Shown piece by piece: positions 25,231 through 33,278 of a stretch of 64,000 nt of DNA. Below the pieces are notes generated by a model. The model had not been told where the DNA came from. It ran no database searches and saw only the letters and a program-made list of their open reading frames with translations. The DNA is from Ilyobacter_A sp963675185 (GTDB lineage Bacteria > Fusobacteriota > Fusobacteriia > Fusobacteriales > Fusobacteriaceae). Location of the stretch: positions 310,001 to 374,000 of the forward strand of contig CAXXOH010000003.1 in assembly GCA_963675185.2 (NCBI GenBank), written 5' to 3'. Made by a program: the position numbers and the translations under genes. The number at the start of each line of letters is the position of its first letter. Within the stretch, counting starts at the first letter, position 1.

Positions 25231-25276
25231 AAAACACTTCCTTTGAAACAAACAATATCCCCGCTAATCAAAACTC

Positions 25277-25305
25277 ATTCTACCATATTCCATTTAGGAT
25301 TTCAA
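25277..25305 (-). promoter_or_regulatory. Sigma-70-type promoter for the S55 gene
   Basis: Minus strand TTGAAA (25300-25305), 17 bases, TAGAAT (25277-25282), 47 bases before the ATG. Confidence 0.72.
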
Positions 25306-25358
25306 TTTATTTACTGCCCGAAAAACGATTTAGATTTTCTATTTCTCGCGTGCAAGAC

Positions 25359-25862
25359 TCAGTACAATCCCTCGCCGGATATGTCCATATAAGTCAGGTA
25401 TAACCTCAGGTCAAACTCCACCTGATGGTAATTTTTTTCCATGTTCAAGCAAAGTTTATAAAATGCCCTGTCGTGTTCTTTTTCCTTTAAGTGTGCTAGT
25501 TCATGCACCACTATATTCCTCAGAAATTCCTCTGGCATATTTTTAAATTGGCTCGCTATCTTGATCTCATTTTTGACCTTTATCTTGCTTCCCTGCTTCC
25601 TAGGTATGTATGAATGCAGACCCAGAGCCTGGTGACTAAACTCTATTTTAGGATCGTAAACTACCTTGCTTAATGGTGCGCTCTTTTTGAGGTATCTATT
25701 TTTTATATCCATTGCATAGGAGTAGAGAGCTTTGTCCGAACTTATGCTGTGCTTGCTAGGATATCTGCTGAGTATGATCTCCCCTAGACGTTTTTCGCCT
25801 ATGGCTCTCTCCACTTTTTCCAAAATTTCTTCAGAATATCCTTTCAAATATTTTAAATCCAT
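25359..25862 (-). CDS. YgjP-like (DUF45) metal-dependent hydrolase
   Basis: A 167-aa M48-superfamily metallopeptidase-like protein. The zinc motif VVHELAHLKEKEHDRAFY supplies HExxH plus the downstream His, and EFSHQALGLHSYIPR precedes it. No signal peptide, so cytosolic. Substrate unknown for the family. It follows the small lspA-like gene by 10 bases, in a run with pepF and lspA. Confidence 0.82.
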   Translation of the reverse strand: MDLKYLKGYSEEILEKVERAIGEKRLGEIILSRYPSKHSISSDKALYSYAMDIKNRYLKKSAPLSKVVYDPKIEFSHQALGLHSYIPRKQGSKIKVKNEIKIASQFKNMPEEFLRNIVVHELAHLKEKEHDRAFYKLCLNMEKNYHQVEFDLRLYLTYMDISGEGLY

Positions 25863-25872
25863 ATATCTTTTA

Positions 25873-26289
25873 TCATCCCTTCAAAATACTAAAAATTATT
25901 CCAGTGAGTATGTAAAAATCAGCTAGGTTAAAAACCGGGCTATTTTTAAAATTCGGTTTTATGAAATCCACCACATATCCCCTGTGTATTCTATCGATTG
26001 TATTTCCTATACCACCTGCAAAAATAAAGCTTATATAGGATCTATAGTAGCTTTCCTTGAAAAACAGGTATGCTAGAAAAAAAAGAAGAGATATTCCCAT
26101 GAAGAGTATAAGCTTTTTCCTATCGTGAAGCTTATTGAAGGCTATACCTCTGTTTTCTACATATATTAGCTCAACTCTGCCGTTTAAAATATATTTTCTC
26201 TTACCCGATTCCAAATTTTCTTTAGCCCATTTTTTTGTATAGAGGTCTAGACTACCTAGAGCAAAAATTAAAATTATGTAGTACACCAT
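25873..26289 (-). CDS. lspA: Signal peptidase II paralogue, short form
   Basis: A four-helix membrane aspartic protease, 138 aa. It has NRGIAFN, GGIGNTIDRIHRGYVVDF with the first catalytic Asp, and FNLADFYI with the second. The first-helix DQxxK element, kept in the other copy at 49251-49712 (DQASK), reads DLYTK here. Both catalytic aspartates remain, so it may still cut lipoprotein signals, perhaps with altered specificity. It lies between pepF and the YgjP-like gene and may not be the housekeeping copy. Confidence 0.86.
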   Translation of the reverse strand: MVYYIILIFALGSLDLYTKKWAKENLESGKRKYILNGRVELIYVENRGIAFNKLHDRKKLILFMGISLLFFLAYLFFKESYYRSYISFIFAGGIGNTIDRIHRGYVVDFIKPNFKNSPVFNLADFYILTGIIFSILKG

Positions 26290-26337
26290 AACTTCCCACC
26301 TCAGCTTCTAAAAACCTTCAAAATTTATAAGAATCGT

Positions 26338-28026
26338 TTAATCCAATTTTCCCAATTCTTTCGCCACAAATTTTACAATCTCACTTATGTATGATTCAGA
26401 AAAATCAAATCTTATCCCAGCTGTTTTATATATCTCCTCTATTGGTTTTGAATACCCTAAATTAAGAAATTTCTCATAATTCTTCAGTGCTTTGCCTTTG
26501 TCCTCTTTATAATTTTTGTAAAGTGCTATTGCTCCCAGTTGGCTCATTGCGTATTCTATATAGTAAAAAGGAACCTCAAATATGTGCAACTGCTTTAACC
26601 AGCTTCTACCCTTTTCTCCTTCTAATCCGTCCCAGTCTATGCCGGTGTTAAACCTGTCCATGAGCTCGTTAAACTTTGAGTCCCTCTCTGAAGCTACGTG
26701 TTCTGGATTCAAGTACAGCCAATGCTGAAATGCATCTACTATCATTACCCATGGTAAAATTTCCAAGCTTTTTATGTACTGATCCCTTTTAGCTTTTTTC
26801 AAATCTTCGCTGTCTGAATAAAACTGGTCCCAGTAATCCATACTCATAAATTCCATTGACATAGATGCCAACTCCGCCACCTCGCTGGGTTCTTCTTTGT
26901 ATGTCATTATCCTTTCATCTGCAGTGGCGAATGAATGCAGGGCATGTCCTGATTCATGAAAAAAAGTCACCAGATCTGTGTGTATTCCAACTGCATTCAT
27001 AAATATAAAGGCGGCTCCTGTTTCGTGCAGCGGATAGTTGTAGCCTCCTGGCGCTTTCCCTTTCCTGTTTTCTAGGTCTAAGTAGCCGGATTTCTCCATT
27101 TTTCTAAGTTTTTCAGAAAATTCAGGTTTTATTTTATGGAGTGCCTCACTGCTTTTCCTAAAAAACTCCTCCACTTTATTAAAAGGTTTAAGTATCCTCC
27201 CGTCTTCACTCGCATCTACATCCCAAGGCCTTAAGCTTTCTAGACCAAGTTTTTTTCTTTTCGTCTCATTTACACTTCTCAAAAATGGTACCACTACTTT
27301 TTCTACAGATTCATGAAATTTGTAGAGATCTTTTGGTGTATATGAGAATCTCCCTTTAAGTTTATGCATATAGTCTCTATAGCTCTCAAATCCTTTATTT
27401 TTGGCCATCTCTACCCTGATATCCTTCAGTTCGTCAAAAAGGTTGTTGAGATTTTCAGACTCAACCGCCATACTTTCATTTATGGCTCTCCATGCGCCCT
27501 CTCTCAATTCCCTTTCGTTTTCCCTTAGGTATTTTCTCATCTGTGTAAGTGTGTGCTCTTCACCTTTAAATTGAACAGTTATCCCAGAATATATCTCTGC
27601 GTATCTGTTTGAGAGTTCACTCTCTCTTACTTGAAGGGGTATATTTTTTTCCTCAAACATCTCTATATCGTTGGCTAATATACGTTTAAAATTCCCGTAT
27701 TTTTCATCTGGTAAGTCAGAAAAACAGGTGCTATCATATATTTTTTTGTTTATATCAAAGGAAGCTTTTTCATATTTAGAGATTATTTTAGAGTAAAACT
27801 CATTAAATATTTTAGAGTACTCCTCATTGTCCGCATTGCAAGTCATTTTTATATATTTCCATGCTAGCTCTTCACTTATTATCATAGAAAGTTCGCTGTA
27901 TTTCTCTATTAGCTCTACGAGCTCTCCTATCGTCCCCACAGGGGTATCCAAGATTTTAGAAACCGCTTCTTGCAGCACTTTTTCATCTGCAACTTCAAAA
28001 CCTTTAGAAAAGTATTTCCTATCCAT
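26338..28026 (-). CDS. pepF: Oligoendopeptidase F, M3 family
   Basis: A 562-aa zinc peptidase that degrades cytosolic oligopeptides. The metal motif FHESGHALHSF and the later conserved stretch (QLGAIALY, FLNLGYSKPIEEIYKTAGI) are typical. Length is slightly below the 600 aa of lactococcal PepF. ATG start 13 bases after the Bax-like gene, so it probably ends that transcript. Confidence 0.93.
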   Translation of the reverse strand: MDRKYFSKGFEVADEKVLQEAVSKILDTPVGTIGELVELIEKYSELSMIISEELAWKYIKMTCNADNEEYSKIFNEFYSKIISKYEKASFDINKKIYDSTCFSDLPDEKYGNFKRILANDIEMFEEKNIPLQVRESELSNRYAEIYSGITVQFKGEEHTLTQMRKYLRENERELREGAWRAINESMAVESENLNNLFDELKDIRVEMAKNKGFESYRDYMHKLKGRFSYTPKDLYKFHESVEKVVVPFLRSVNETKRKKLGLESLRPWDVDASEDGRILKPFNKVEEFFRKSSEALHKIKPEFSEKLRKMEKSGYLDLENRKGKAPGGYNYPLHETGAAFIFMNAVGIHTDLVTFFHESGHALHSFATADERIMTYKEEPSEVAELASMSMEFMSMDYWDQFYSDSEDLKKAKRDQYIKSLEILPWVMIVDAFQHWLYLNPEHVASERDSKFNELMDRFNTGIDWDGLEGEKGRSWLKQLHIFEVPFYYIEYAMSQLGAIALYKNYKEDKGKALKNYEKFLNLGYSKPIEEIYKTAGIRFDFSESYISEIVKFVAKELGKLD

Positions 28027-28038
28027 CCTGCCTCATTC

Positions 28039-28896
28039 CTATCTTTTTAAAGTATATTTATCATAACTGGCCAAGTTATTTTCAGATATTATCTTGTTTA
28101 ACCTCACAACATACTCTTGTTTTAATTCAGAATAGTTTTCCAAATGCTTCGTCAATTCTACATAATTTTCCGTTTTATATGCATACTCTCTAAACTTCTT
28201 ATAATAGCTTAGTACCGCTATTTTATAAAAATAATCCTCCAGACACTCCTTAAGGCTGTTGTACTTCTTCAGGTACACCTTATATCCATTTCTATATCCA
28301 AATTTTGAAGGTACCCTTGGTTCAGTTTCATCAAAAGACCATATCCCAAAAACGTTGTTTGCTTCTTTGAAAAATCTTGAAGTACCCCATCCACTCTCTA
28401 TTATCGCTTGTCCTAATACAATTGCTGGTGGCGGTGGGCTAAGTTTTACAAGGAGCTCCTCTATACTCTCATCCTCGACCTTATATTCAGACAGCAGCCT
28501 TTCTAAAAACTCATTTTCGCTTTTCTTGAGTTTTTTCCCTGACTTCAGCTTGGCATATATCTTTTCTGTTTTTCTCTTTTTCTCTAATATTTCCTCTTTT
28601 ACAATTAAAATTGTCGGCAGCATCAACTGTACAAATTTCTCTTTTTTTTCATTCACGTCCAGCTCAGCCAAATTGTAATTATTCACGTCATAGACTATTG
28701 GTTTTACTTCTTCATCTTTAAAACTAACTATACTGTCTTTATTATATACTGTTTTTTCCTGGAAGCTTTCATCGGCCACCACCTCTTCTAAAGTGAAAAT
28801 AGGGTCTACCTTTTTCTGAAAGCTTGATGTGACTTTAAAATAAAAAAGTTCAAAAGCCAAGAAAAAAATCAGCACCTGAATTAATCCTCTTCTCAT
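28039..28896 (-). CDS. Bax-like glucosaminidase-domain protein
   Basis: A 285-aa exported or membrane-anchored protein with a hydrophobic start (RRGLIQVLIFFLAFELFYF). The C-terminal half is a glucosaminidase fold: LSPPPPAIVLGQAIIESGWG with the catalytic Glu, NNVFGIWSF, VYLKKYNSLKECLEDYFYKI. Such enzymes cut N-acetylglucosamine bonds in peptidoglycan. The ATG at 28896 follows AAAGGGG; a TTG 24 bases earlier lies before that site. It starts one base after the methyltransferase stop. Confidence 0.86.
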   Translation of the reverse strand: MRRGLIQVLIFFLAFELFYFKVTSSFQKKVDPIFTLEEVVADESFQEKTVYNKDSIVSFKDEEVKPIVYDVNNYNLAELDVNEKKEKFVQLMLPTILIVKEEILEKKRKTEKIYAKLKSGKKLKKSENEFLERLLSEYKVEDESIEELLVKLSPPPPAIVLGQAIIESGWGTSRFFKEANNVFGIWSFDETEPRVPSKFGYRNGYKVYLKKYNSLKECLEDYFYKIAVLSYYKKFREYAYKTENYVELTKHLENYSELKQEYVVRLNKIISENNLASYDKYTLKR

Positions 28897-28897
28897 A

Positions 28898-29548
28898 TCA
28901 TCCCCTTTTTTGAAACACAATTATATTCTTATCGTTATTCTTAACTATATCAAATTGAAGCTTGCCAGCTATCCATTCAAACGTCTTTGGGCTATAAAAA
29001 GATATGTGAGTAGGGTCCTGGATGTACCACCACCTTGCAAACTCAAACTTTTTCGCAGTATGAAAGTTTGTCATTATTGCCAAGTATCCTTTTTCTCCTA
29101 TATGCTTTTCAAGCTCAATTAAAACCGGCATTGGATCCCATATGTGCTCAAATACCTCTGTAGACAGTATCATATCATAAGTTTTGCCAGTATATATCTT
29201 TTCTGGAGAAAAATACTTGTCGTAAATATCAACTTTATACCCATGTTTCTTCAAAACCGTTGCGAGTACAGGTTCTGGCCCAGATCCATAGTCCAAAAAA
29301 TATTCCGGTTTTTTTATTCCATCTAAGGTATAGGCTATGAATTTATCAAAATAGGCTGTATACACAGGATCATCTACGCTATTATTATGATTCTCATACC
29401 TCTTAAACTCTTCACCTGACTCCAATATATGTGATTGATCCATAAAAATAAAATCACAATTGGAGCAATGATGGTAAAGTTTTTCCCAGCTTCTATTAAC
29501 TACCTCTATATTTTTATACACATTTTCCCCGCATACATTACAAATCAT
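28898..29548 (-). CDS. Zinc-ribbon class I SAM-dependent methyltransferase
   Basis: A 216-aa protein with an N-terminal four-Cys ribbon (CNVCGENVYKN...HHCSNCDFIF) followed by a methyltransferase domain: FLDYGSGPEPVLATVLKKHGYKVDIYDKYF for SAM binding, then ILSTEVFEHIWDP. This arrangement matches PF13489-type enzymes with unknown substrates. The ATG at 29548 is 8 bases after AGGAG. It is expressed from a near-perfect promoter and coupled to the Bax-like gene. Confidence 0.83.
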   Translation of the reverse strand: MICNVCGENVYKNIEVVNRSWEKLYHHCSNCDFIFMDQSHILESGEEFKRYENHNNSVDDPVYTAYFDKFIAYTLDGIKKPEYFLDYGSGPEPVLATVLKKHGYKVDIYDKYFSPEKIYTGKTYDMILSTEVFEHIWDPMPVLIELEKHIGEKGYLAIMTNFHTAKKFEFARWWYIQDPTHISFYSPKTFEWIAGKLQFDIVKNNDKNIIVFQKRG

Positions 29549-29581
29549 ATCTACCACTCCTAATTAACTTTCAGGACCTAT

Positions 29582-29610
29582 ATTATACTTTGAAGCCTCC
29601 ATTTTGTCAA
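29582..29610 (-). promoter_or_regulatory. Consensus sigma-70 promoter for the methyltransferase-Bax-pepF run
   Basis: Minus strand TTGACA (29605-29610), 17 bases, TATAAT (29582-29587): a full consensus match. It abuts the lpxD terminator T-run. Confidence 0.85.
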
Positions 29611-29637
29611 AAAAAGGCCGCTAAAATTTTAGCAGCC
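29609..29637 (-). terminator. Intrinsic terminator after lpxD
   Basis: Minus strand 11-bp stem (one G-U pair) over 29616-29637, followed by seven Ts; overlaps the lpxD stop. Confidence 0.78.
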
Positions 29638-30653
29638 TATTTATTCTCTTCTAAATTTTTTAATCTTTTTTCGAATAATTTAACTTTTTTTACAAGTTCA
29701 GGGAGTTTTTTTAGCGATATCATTACTTTTAAGTTCTCTTTGTGGTCAATTAACGGGTATCCAGATACAAATGAGTTTGCCTCTACATCATTTGTAACCC
29801 CTGATTTAGGCCCTATTGTCACATTATCACCTATCTTCAGATGTCCTGACACTCCAACCTGCCCCGCCAAAGTTACGTTATCCCCTATCTCTGTACTGCC
29901 GGATATCCCTACCTGAGCTACCATCAAACAGTTTTCTCCTATTATATCATTATGCCCAACATGCACTAGGTTGTCAAACTTGGTATAGTCCTTTATAATT
30001 GTATCCCCAATAGCACCCCTGTCTATTGTTGTGTTTGCCCCTATTTCCACGTTGTTTCCTACTATTACCCTTCCTATCTGGTCTATCTTAGTGTTGTTAC
30101 CATTCACCTTGACGAATCCAAACCCATCAGACCCGACTACTGCGCCAGGCTGTACTATGCAGTTATCCCCTAGCTCACAGAACTCCCTTATAGATACATT
30201 GGAGTAGATTGTACAGTTTTTACCTATCTTTACCCCTTGAGATATAGTAACATTTGGGTATATTACAGTACCTTCTCCTATATGAACATTATGCCCTATA
30301 TAGCAGTGTGGCCCTACCTCTACCCCCTCTGCAAGCTCTGCACTGTCTTCTATGGATTTCACCATTTTTTTCAGTTTAGGCTTGAAATATGAAAGTAGTA
30401 TAGGCATAACTTCCCTCGGGTTTCTAGTGACTTTTATGTAGGTCTTTCCCTCTGGTAAATTTCCTATCGGAGGCACTATAACTGCTCCCGCTCTTGTTCT
30501 TAGTATTTGTTTTATAAATTTCTCGTCAGCTGCAAATGTAAGTTCCCCCTCTTGGGCTTGAAAAAAGGGAGAAAGACCTTTTACCTCAAGATCTTTATCC
30601 CCCTCTATTTCTCCCCCTAGAAGAGAAGCTATCTCTGAAATTTTATATTTCAT
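29637..30653 (-). CDS. lpxD: UDP-3-O-acylglucosamine N-acyltransferase
   Basis: Third step of lipid A synthesis: adds the N-linked acyl chain from acyl-ACP. The 338 aa show the N-terminal uridine-binding domain (~1-100), about ten hexapeptide repeats forming a left-handed beta helix (~105-290), the catalytic His in DNLVHVGHNDIIG, and a C-terminal helix. It proves an LPS-bearing outer membrane. It sits last in a leftward envelope run rsmG-tamB-bamA-skp-lpxD, with AGGAGAG before its ATG. Confidence 0.95.
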   Translation of the reverse strand: MKYKISEIASLLGGEIEGDKDLEVKGLSPFFQAQEGELTFAADEKFIKQILRTRAGAVIVPPIGNLPEGKTYIKVTRNPREVMPILLSYFKPKLKKMVKSIEDSAELAEGVEVGPHCYIGHNVHIGEGTVIYPNVTISQGVKIGKNCTIYSNVSIREFCELGDNCIVQPGAVVGSDGFGFVKVNGNNTKIDQIGRVIVGNNVEIGANTTIDRGAIGDTIIKDYTKFDNLVHVGHNDIIGENCLMVAQVGISGSTEIGDNVTLAGQVGVSGHLKIGDNVTIGPKSGVTNDVEANSFVSGYPLIDHKENLKVMISLKKLPELVKKVKLFEKRLKNLEENK

Positions 30654-30678
30654 CAGCTCTCCTCCAGTCAGTTTATTT

Positions 30679-31167
30679 TTATAAGTCTATTTTTTCAGAT
30701 TTTTCCAAGAATTTCAACACCTTTTCGGTTATATCCTCTCCACCAAATTTTACTGCACCGGCTTCAAAGACATATTCATACTTTTCTTTTTTGGCAACTT
30801 GTTTTATAGCTGTGTCTATGTCACTAGATACTTTAGAATATTCTTTATATTTAAGCTGCTCCAAATTTTGTTGCAGCATCTGATAATACTGTTTAAACGC
30901 CTTTTCTTGTTTTGCATAATTTTCTTTATCTTCTTTGCTTATCTTATCCCCTTTGGCTTGAAGGTCCTTAGACAATTTTTCAAGTTCCTTGGCTTTTACA
31001 TCTACATCTTTTTGCATTTTATCCTTTTCATTATTCAGAAGTTTGGTAGCATTTTGAGTACCAGAATACTTTTGCATTATTAGTTGAGTGTCTACTGTAC
31101 CTAGCTTTAAAGCAAATGAAAATACCGACATCGACATTAAAAGTGCAATAATTAAGATTTTCTTCAT
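30679..31167 (-). CDS. skp: Skp/OmpH-type periplasmic chaperone
   Basis: A 162-aa exported protein with a signal peptide (KKILIIALLMSMSVFSFA), then LGTVDTQLIMQKYSG and a long charged coiled coil (about 45-125) with QQNLEQLKYKEYSKV, ending in YEYVFEAGAVKF. Skp forms trimers that hold unfolded barrel proteins in the periplasm. Its place between bamA and lpxD is the classical order in Gram-negatives. Confidence 0.9.
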   Translation of the reverse strand: MKKILIIALLMSMSVFSFALKLGTVDTQLIMQKYSGTQNATKLLNNEKDKMQKDVDVKAKELEKLSKDLQAKGDKISKEDKENYAKQEKAFKQYYQMLQQNLEQLKYKEYSKVSSDIDTAIKQVAKKEKYEYVFEAGAVKFGGEDITEKVLKFLEKSEKIDL

Positions 31168-31240
31168 TATTTTACCCCCTGAAATTTATTTTTAATTTTT
31201 TTTGACTGCTTCTATTAATTAAAACTGTATCGTATAAAAT

Positions 31241-33256
31241 CTAGAATGTCTGACCTATGTTAAAGTAAAATTTACCACCGGTTTTGTCTGAATCCCCTAT
31301 AGGCCATCCGTAGTCAAATCTAAGCGGACCAAGAGGTGTATTCAGCCTGAATCCTAAACCATAGGACTGTTTGATATCGTTAGGGAAATCTTCATTGTAC
31401 TCTGGCTTTTCCCCATCACTGTCCCATGCCCTACCAAAATCATAGAATAGTACAAACTGGGTCATGTCGTTTAATTTTGTCCTGTTTTCTATGTTTCCAT
31501 AGAGCTCTTCTACCCCTCTGTATTCACCGTAGTCATATCCCCTAAGTGAGTTTGCTCCCCCCACTCTAAATTTCTGAGAATCTTTTATGCTATCCGTAGC
31601 TATACCACCGACTACCCTGTACGCCATCACGTTGTTATCGAATAGTCCCCTGTGGTATTTTCTGAGCTCCAGTTCTGTATCGTAGAAATCGCTGCCGTCT
31701 AGAACCTTACCTAGTTCTATTGTATACCTAGCATACTCCCCTTCTGTAGGGTTGAATATACTATCTCTCGTATCGTATATTATCGAAGGATAGACGCTGA
31801 CTACTTCGTACTCATCGTTAAGTTCATCGTCTACGTTGTACTCCTGTACAAACTCAAACTTACTGCCTAATTTTACCCTAACGTTTTCTGTGAGTCCTTT
31901 ACCTACAGATGCTTTAAAACCTACCTTTTTAATCTCATTGGCAAGTATACTGTCGCTATCTGTGTATTCGGTCCTGTAGATTCCCCATCCCCAAGAAACC
32001 CTGTCTGTATCCTTTATCCAAGGGTCCGAGAAACTGAGTTCATACATTATCCTGTCCTCAGATGTCGCTTCGTAGGATAGTTTCACTGTCTGTCCTTTAC
32101 CCTTGAAGTTGGTGTCCTGCAAAGATAGGGTACCGACAAGTCCAACTGCAGATCCGTAGGAGATTGCACCATTTATGGATCCGGTCCTGTTCTCATCAAA
32201 AAGCATCACCAGTATTTTGCTGTTAGGATCGTCCGGTATTGATTTAAACTCATATTTTATATTTTTAAAAAGCCCTATTCTAAAGAGGTTCCTAATGGAT
32301 TTTTGAAGTTTATTCCTATCGAACACTTCACCTTCTTTGAGCACTATCTCCCTGTCTATGACAAAATTTTCTGTTTTGAGGGATGATTTTTCCGGGCTCC
32401 TTCTTTCGCCACTTTCTTTTTTTATCATTTTTTTGTAGACTATCTCTTTTATCACGCCTTCTGTAACTGTTATTTCCAGATCCATGTCAGGGGTGAGCCT
32501 GAGGTTGGAGAAGTTTGCAAGTGTATAGCCTGCTTCATGGTACTTATTCAGTATCCTGTCCTTGTCTTCTCTAAGTGTGTTTATATTGTATATTTCTCCT
32601 GATTTGGTTTCCATCACCCTCAAAAGCTCTTCTTCTGTAAAAAGGGTGTTGCCGGTTATCTTTATCCCATTTATTACCTGATTTTCTAGCACGTTGTACT
32701 TTACGTATATGCCGTCTTCATATTTTAAAACTTCCGGGCTTACGTCTCTAAAGTACCCCATTTCTAATATCTTTCTCTGCCCTTCAAGTATCGCGCTTTT
32801 AGAAAAATAGGAACCAACTTTTGCCGGTATCTTAGCCAAGATATCTTCGGTGGATAAAGTCATGTTACCATATATTTCTACGCTTTTAATTATGAGAGAC
32901 TTGTCTACAGTCTCTTGCTCGGAAAGTGGCAATATCCCCTGTTCTCTCAACAAATCCTTTGCGTTTTCACTTTCTTTAAGTTCTATTACCAGCCTCACTC
33001 CCGCATCATAGAGCTGTGGGTACATTGACAAGTCCTCTATATACGCCTTTTTTTTCAGCTTGAGGTAGTCATTCAGCATCTGAGTGGTACTGTACTCTTC
33101 CCCAATTTTAGATTCCATGTCGTTTAAAATTACCTCCACCGGTATCTCCTTATTGTTCACAATTTGGATATCGGTTATTTTTATGCTTTCATCCATCTCT
33201 GAAAATGCGGAGAAACTAATTAAAAACATCATAAAATATACAACATATTTTTTCAT
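31241..33256 (-). CDS. bamA: Outer membrane assembly factor BamA (Omp85)
   Basis: A 671-aa outer-membrane insertase. After the signal peptide come four recognisable POTRA units (roughly 25-100, 110-190, 192-265, 266-355, by repeated GN-TL, GYF and G-TV patterns). A C-terminal barrel follows from about residue 355, with the RVGGANSLRGYDYGEYRG lid-lock motif and a last strand GKFYFNIGQTF ending in Phe. E. coli BamA has five POTRAs. The ATG at 33256 follows GGAGGGAAGG; an upstream in-frame start lies before the site. It is encoded 22 bases after tamB, with no TamA seen. Confidence 0.93.
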   Translation of the reverse strand: MKKYVVYFMMFLISFSAFSEMDESIKITDIQIVNNKEIPVEVILNDMESKIGEEYSTTQMLNDYLKLKKKAYIEDLSMYPQLYDAGVRLVIELKESENAKDLLREQGILPLSEQETVDKSLIIKSVEIYGNMTLSTEDILAKIPAKVGSYFSKSAILEGQRKILEMGYFRDVSPEVLKYEDGIYVKYNVLENQVINGIKITGNTLFTEEELLRVMETKSGEIYNINTLREDKDRILNKYHEAGYTLANFSNLRLTPDMDLEITVTEGVIKEIVYKKMIKKESGERRSPEKSSLKTENFVIDREIVLKEGEVFDRNKLQKSIRNLFRIGLFKNIKYEFKSIPDDPNSKILVMLFDENRTGSINGAISYGSAVGLVGTLSLQDTNFKGKGQTVKLSYEATSEDRIMYELSFSDPWIKDTDRVSWGWGIYRTEYTDSDSILANEIKKVGFKASVGKGLTENVRVKLGSKFEFVQEYNVDDELNDEYEVVSVYPSIIYDTRDSIFNPTEGEYARYTIELGKVLDGSDFYDTELELRKYHRGLFDNNVMAYRVVGGIATDSIKDSQKFRVGGANSLRGYDYGEYRGVEELYGNIENRTKLNDMTQFVLFYDFGRAWDSDGEKPEYNEDFPNDIKQSYGLGFRLNTPLGPLRFDYGWPIGDSDKTGGKFYFNIGQTF

Positions 33257-33278
33257 CTGCAAACCTTCCCTCCATCTG

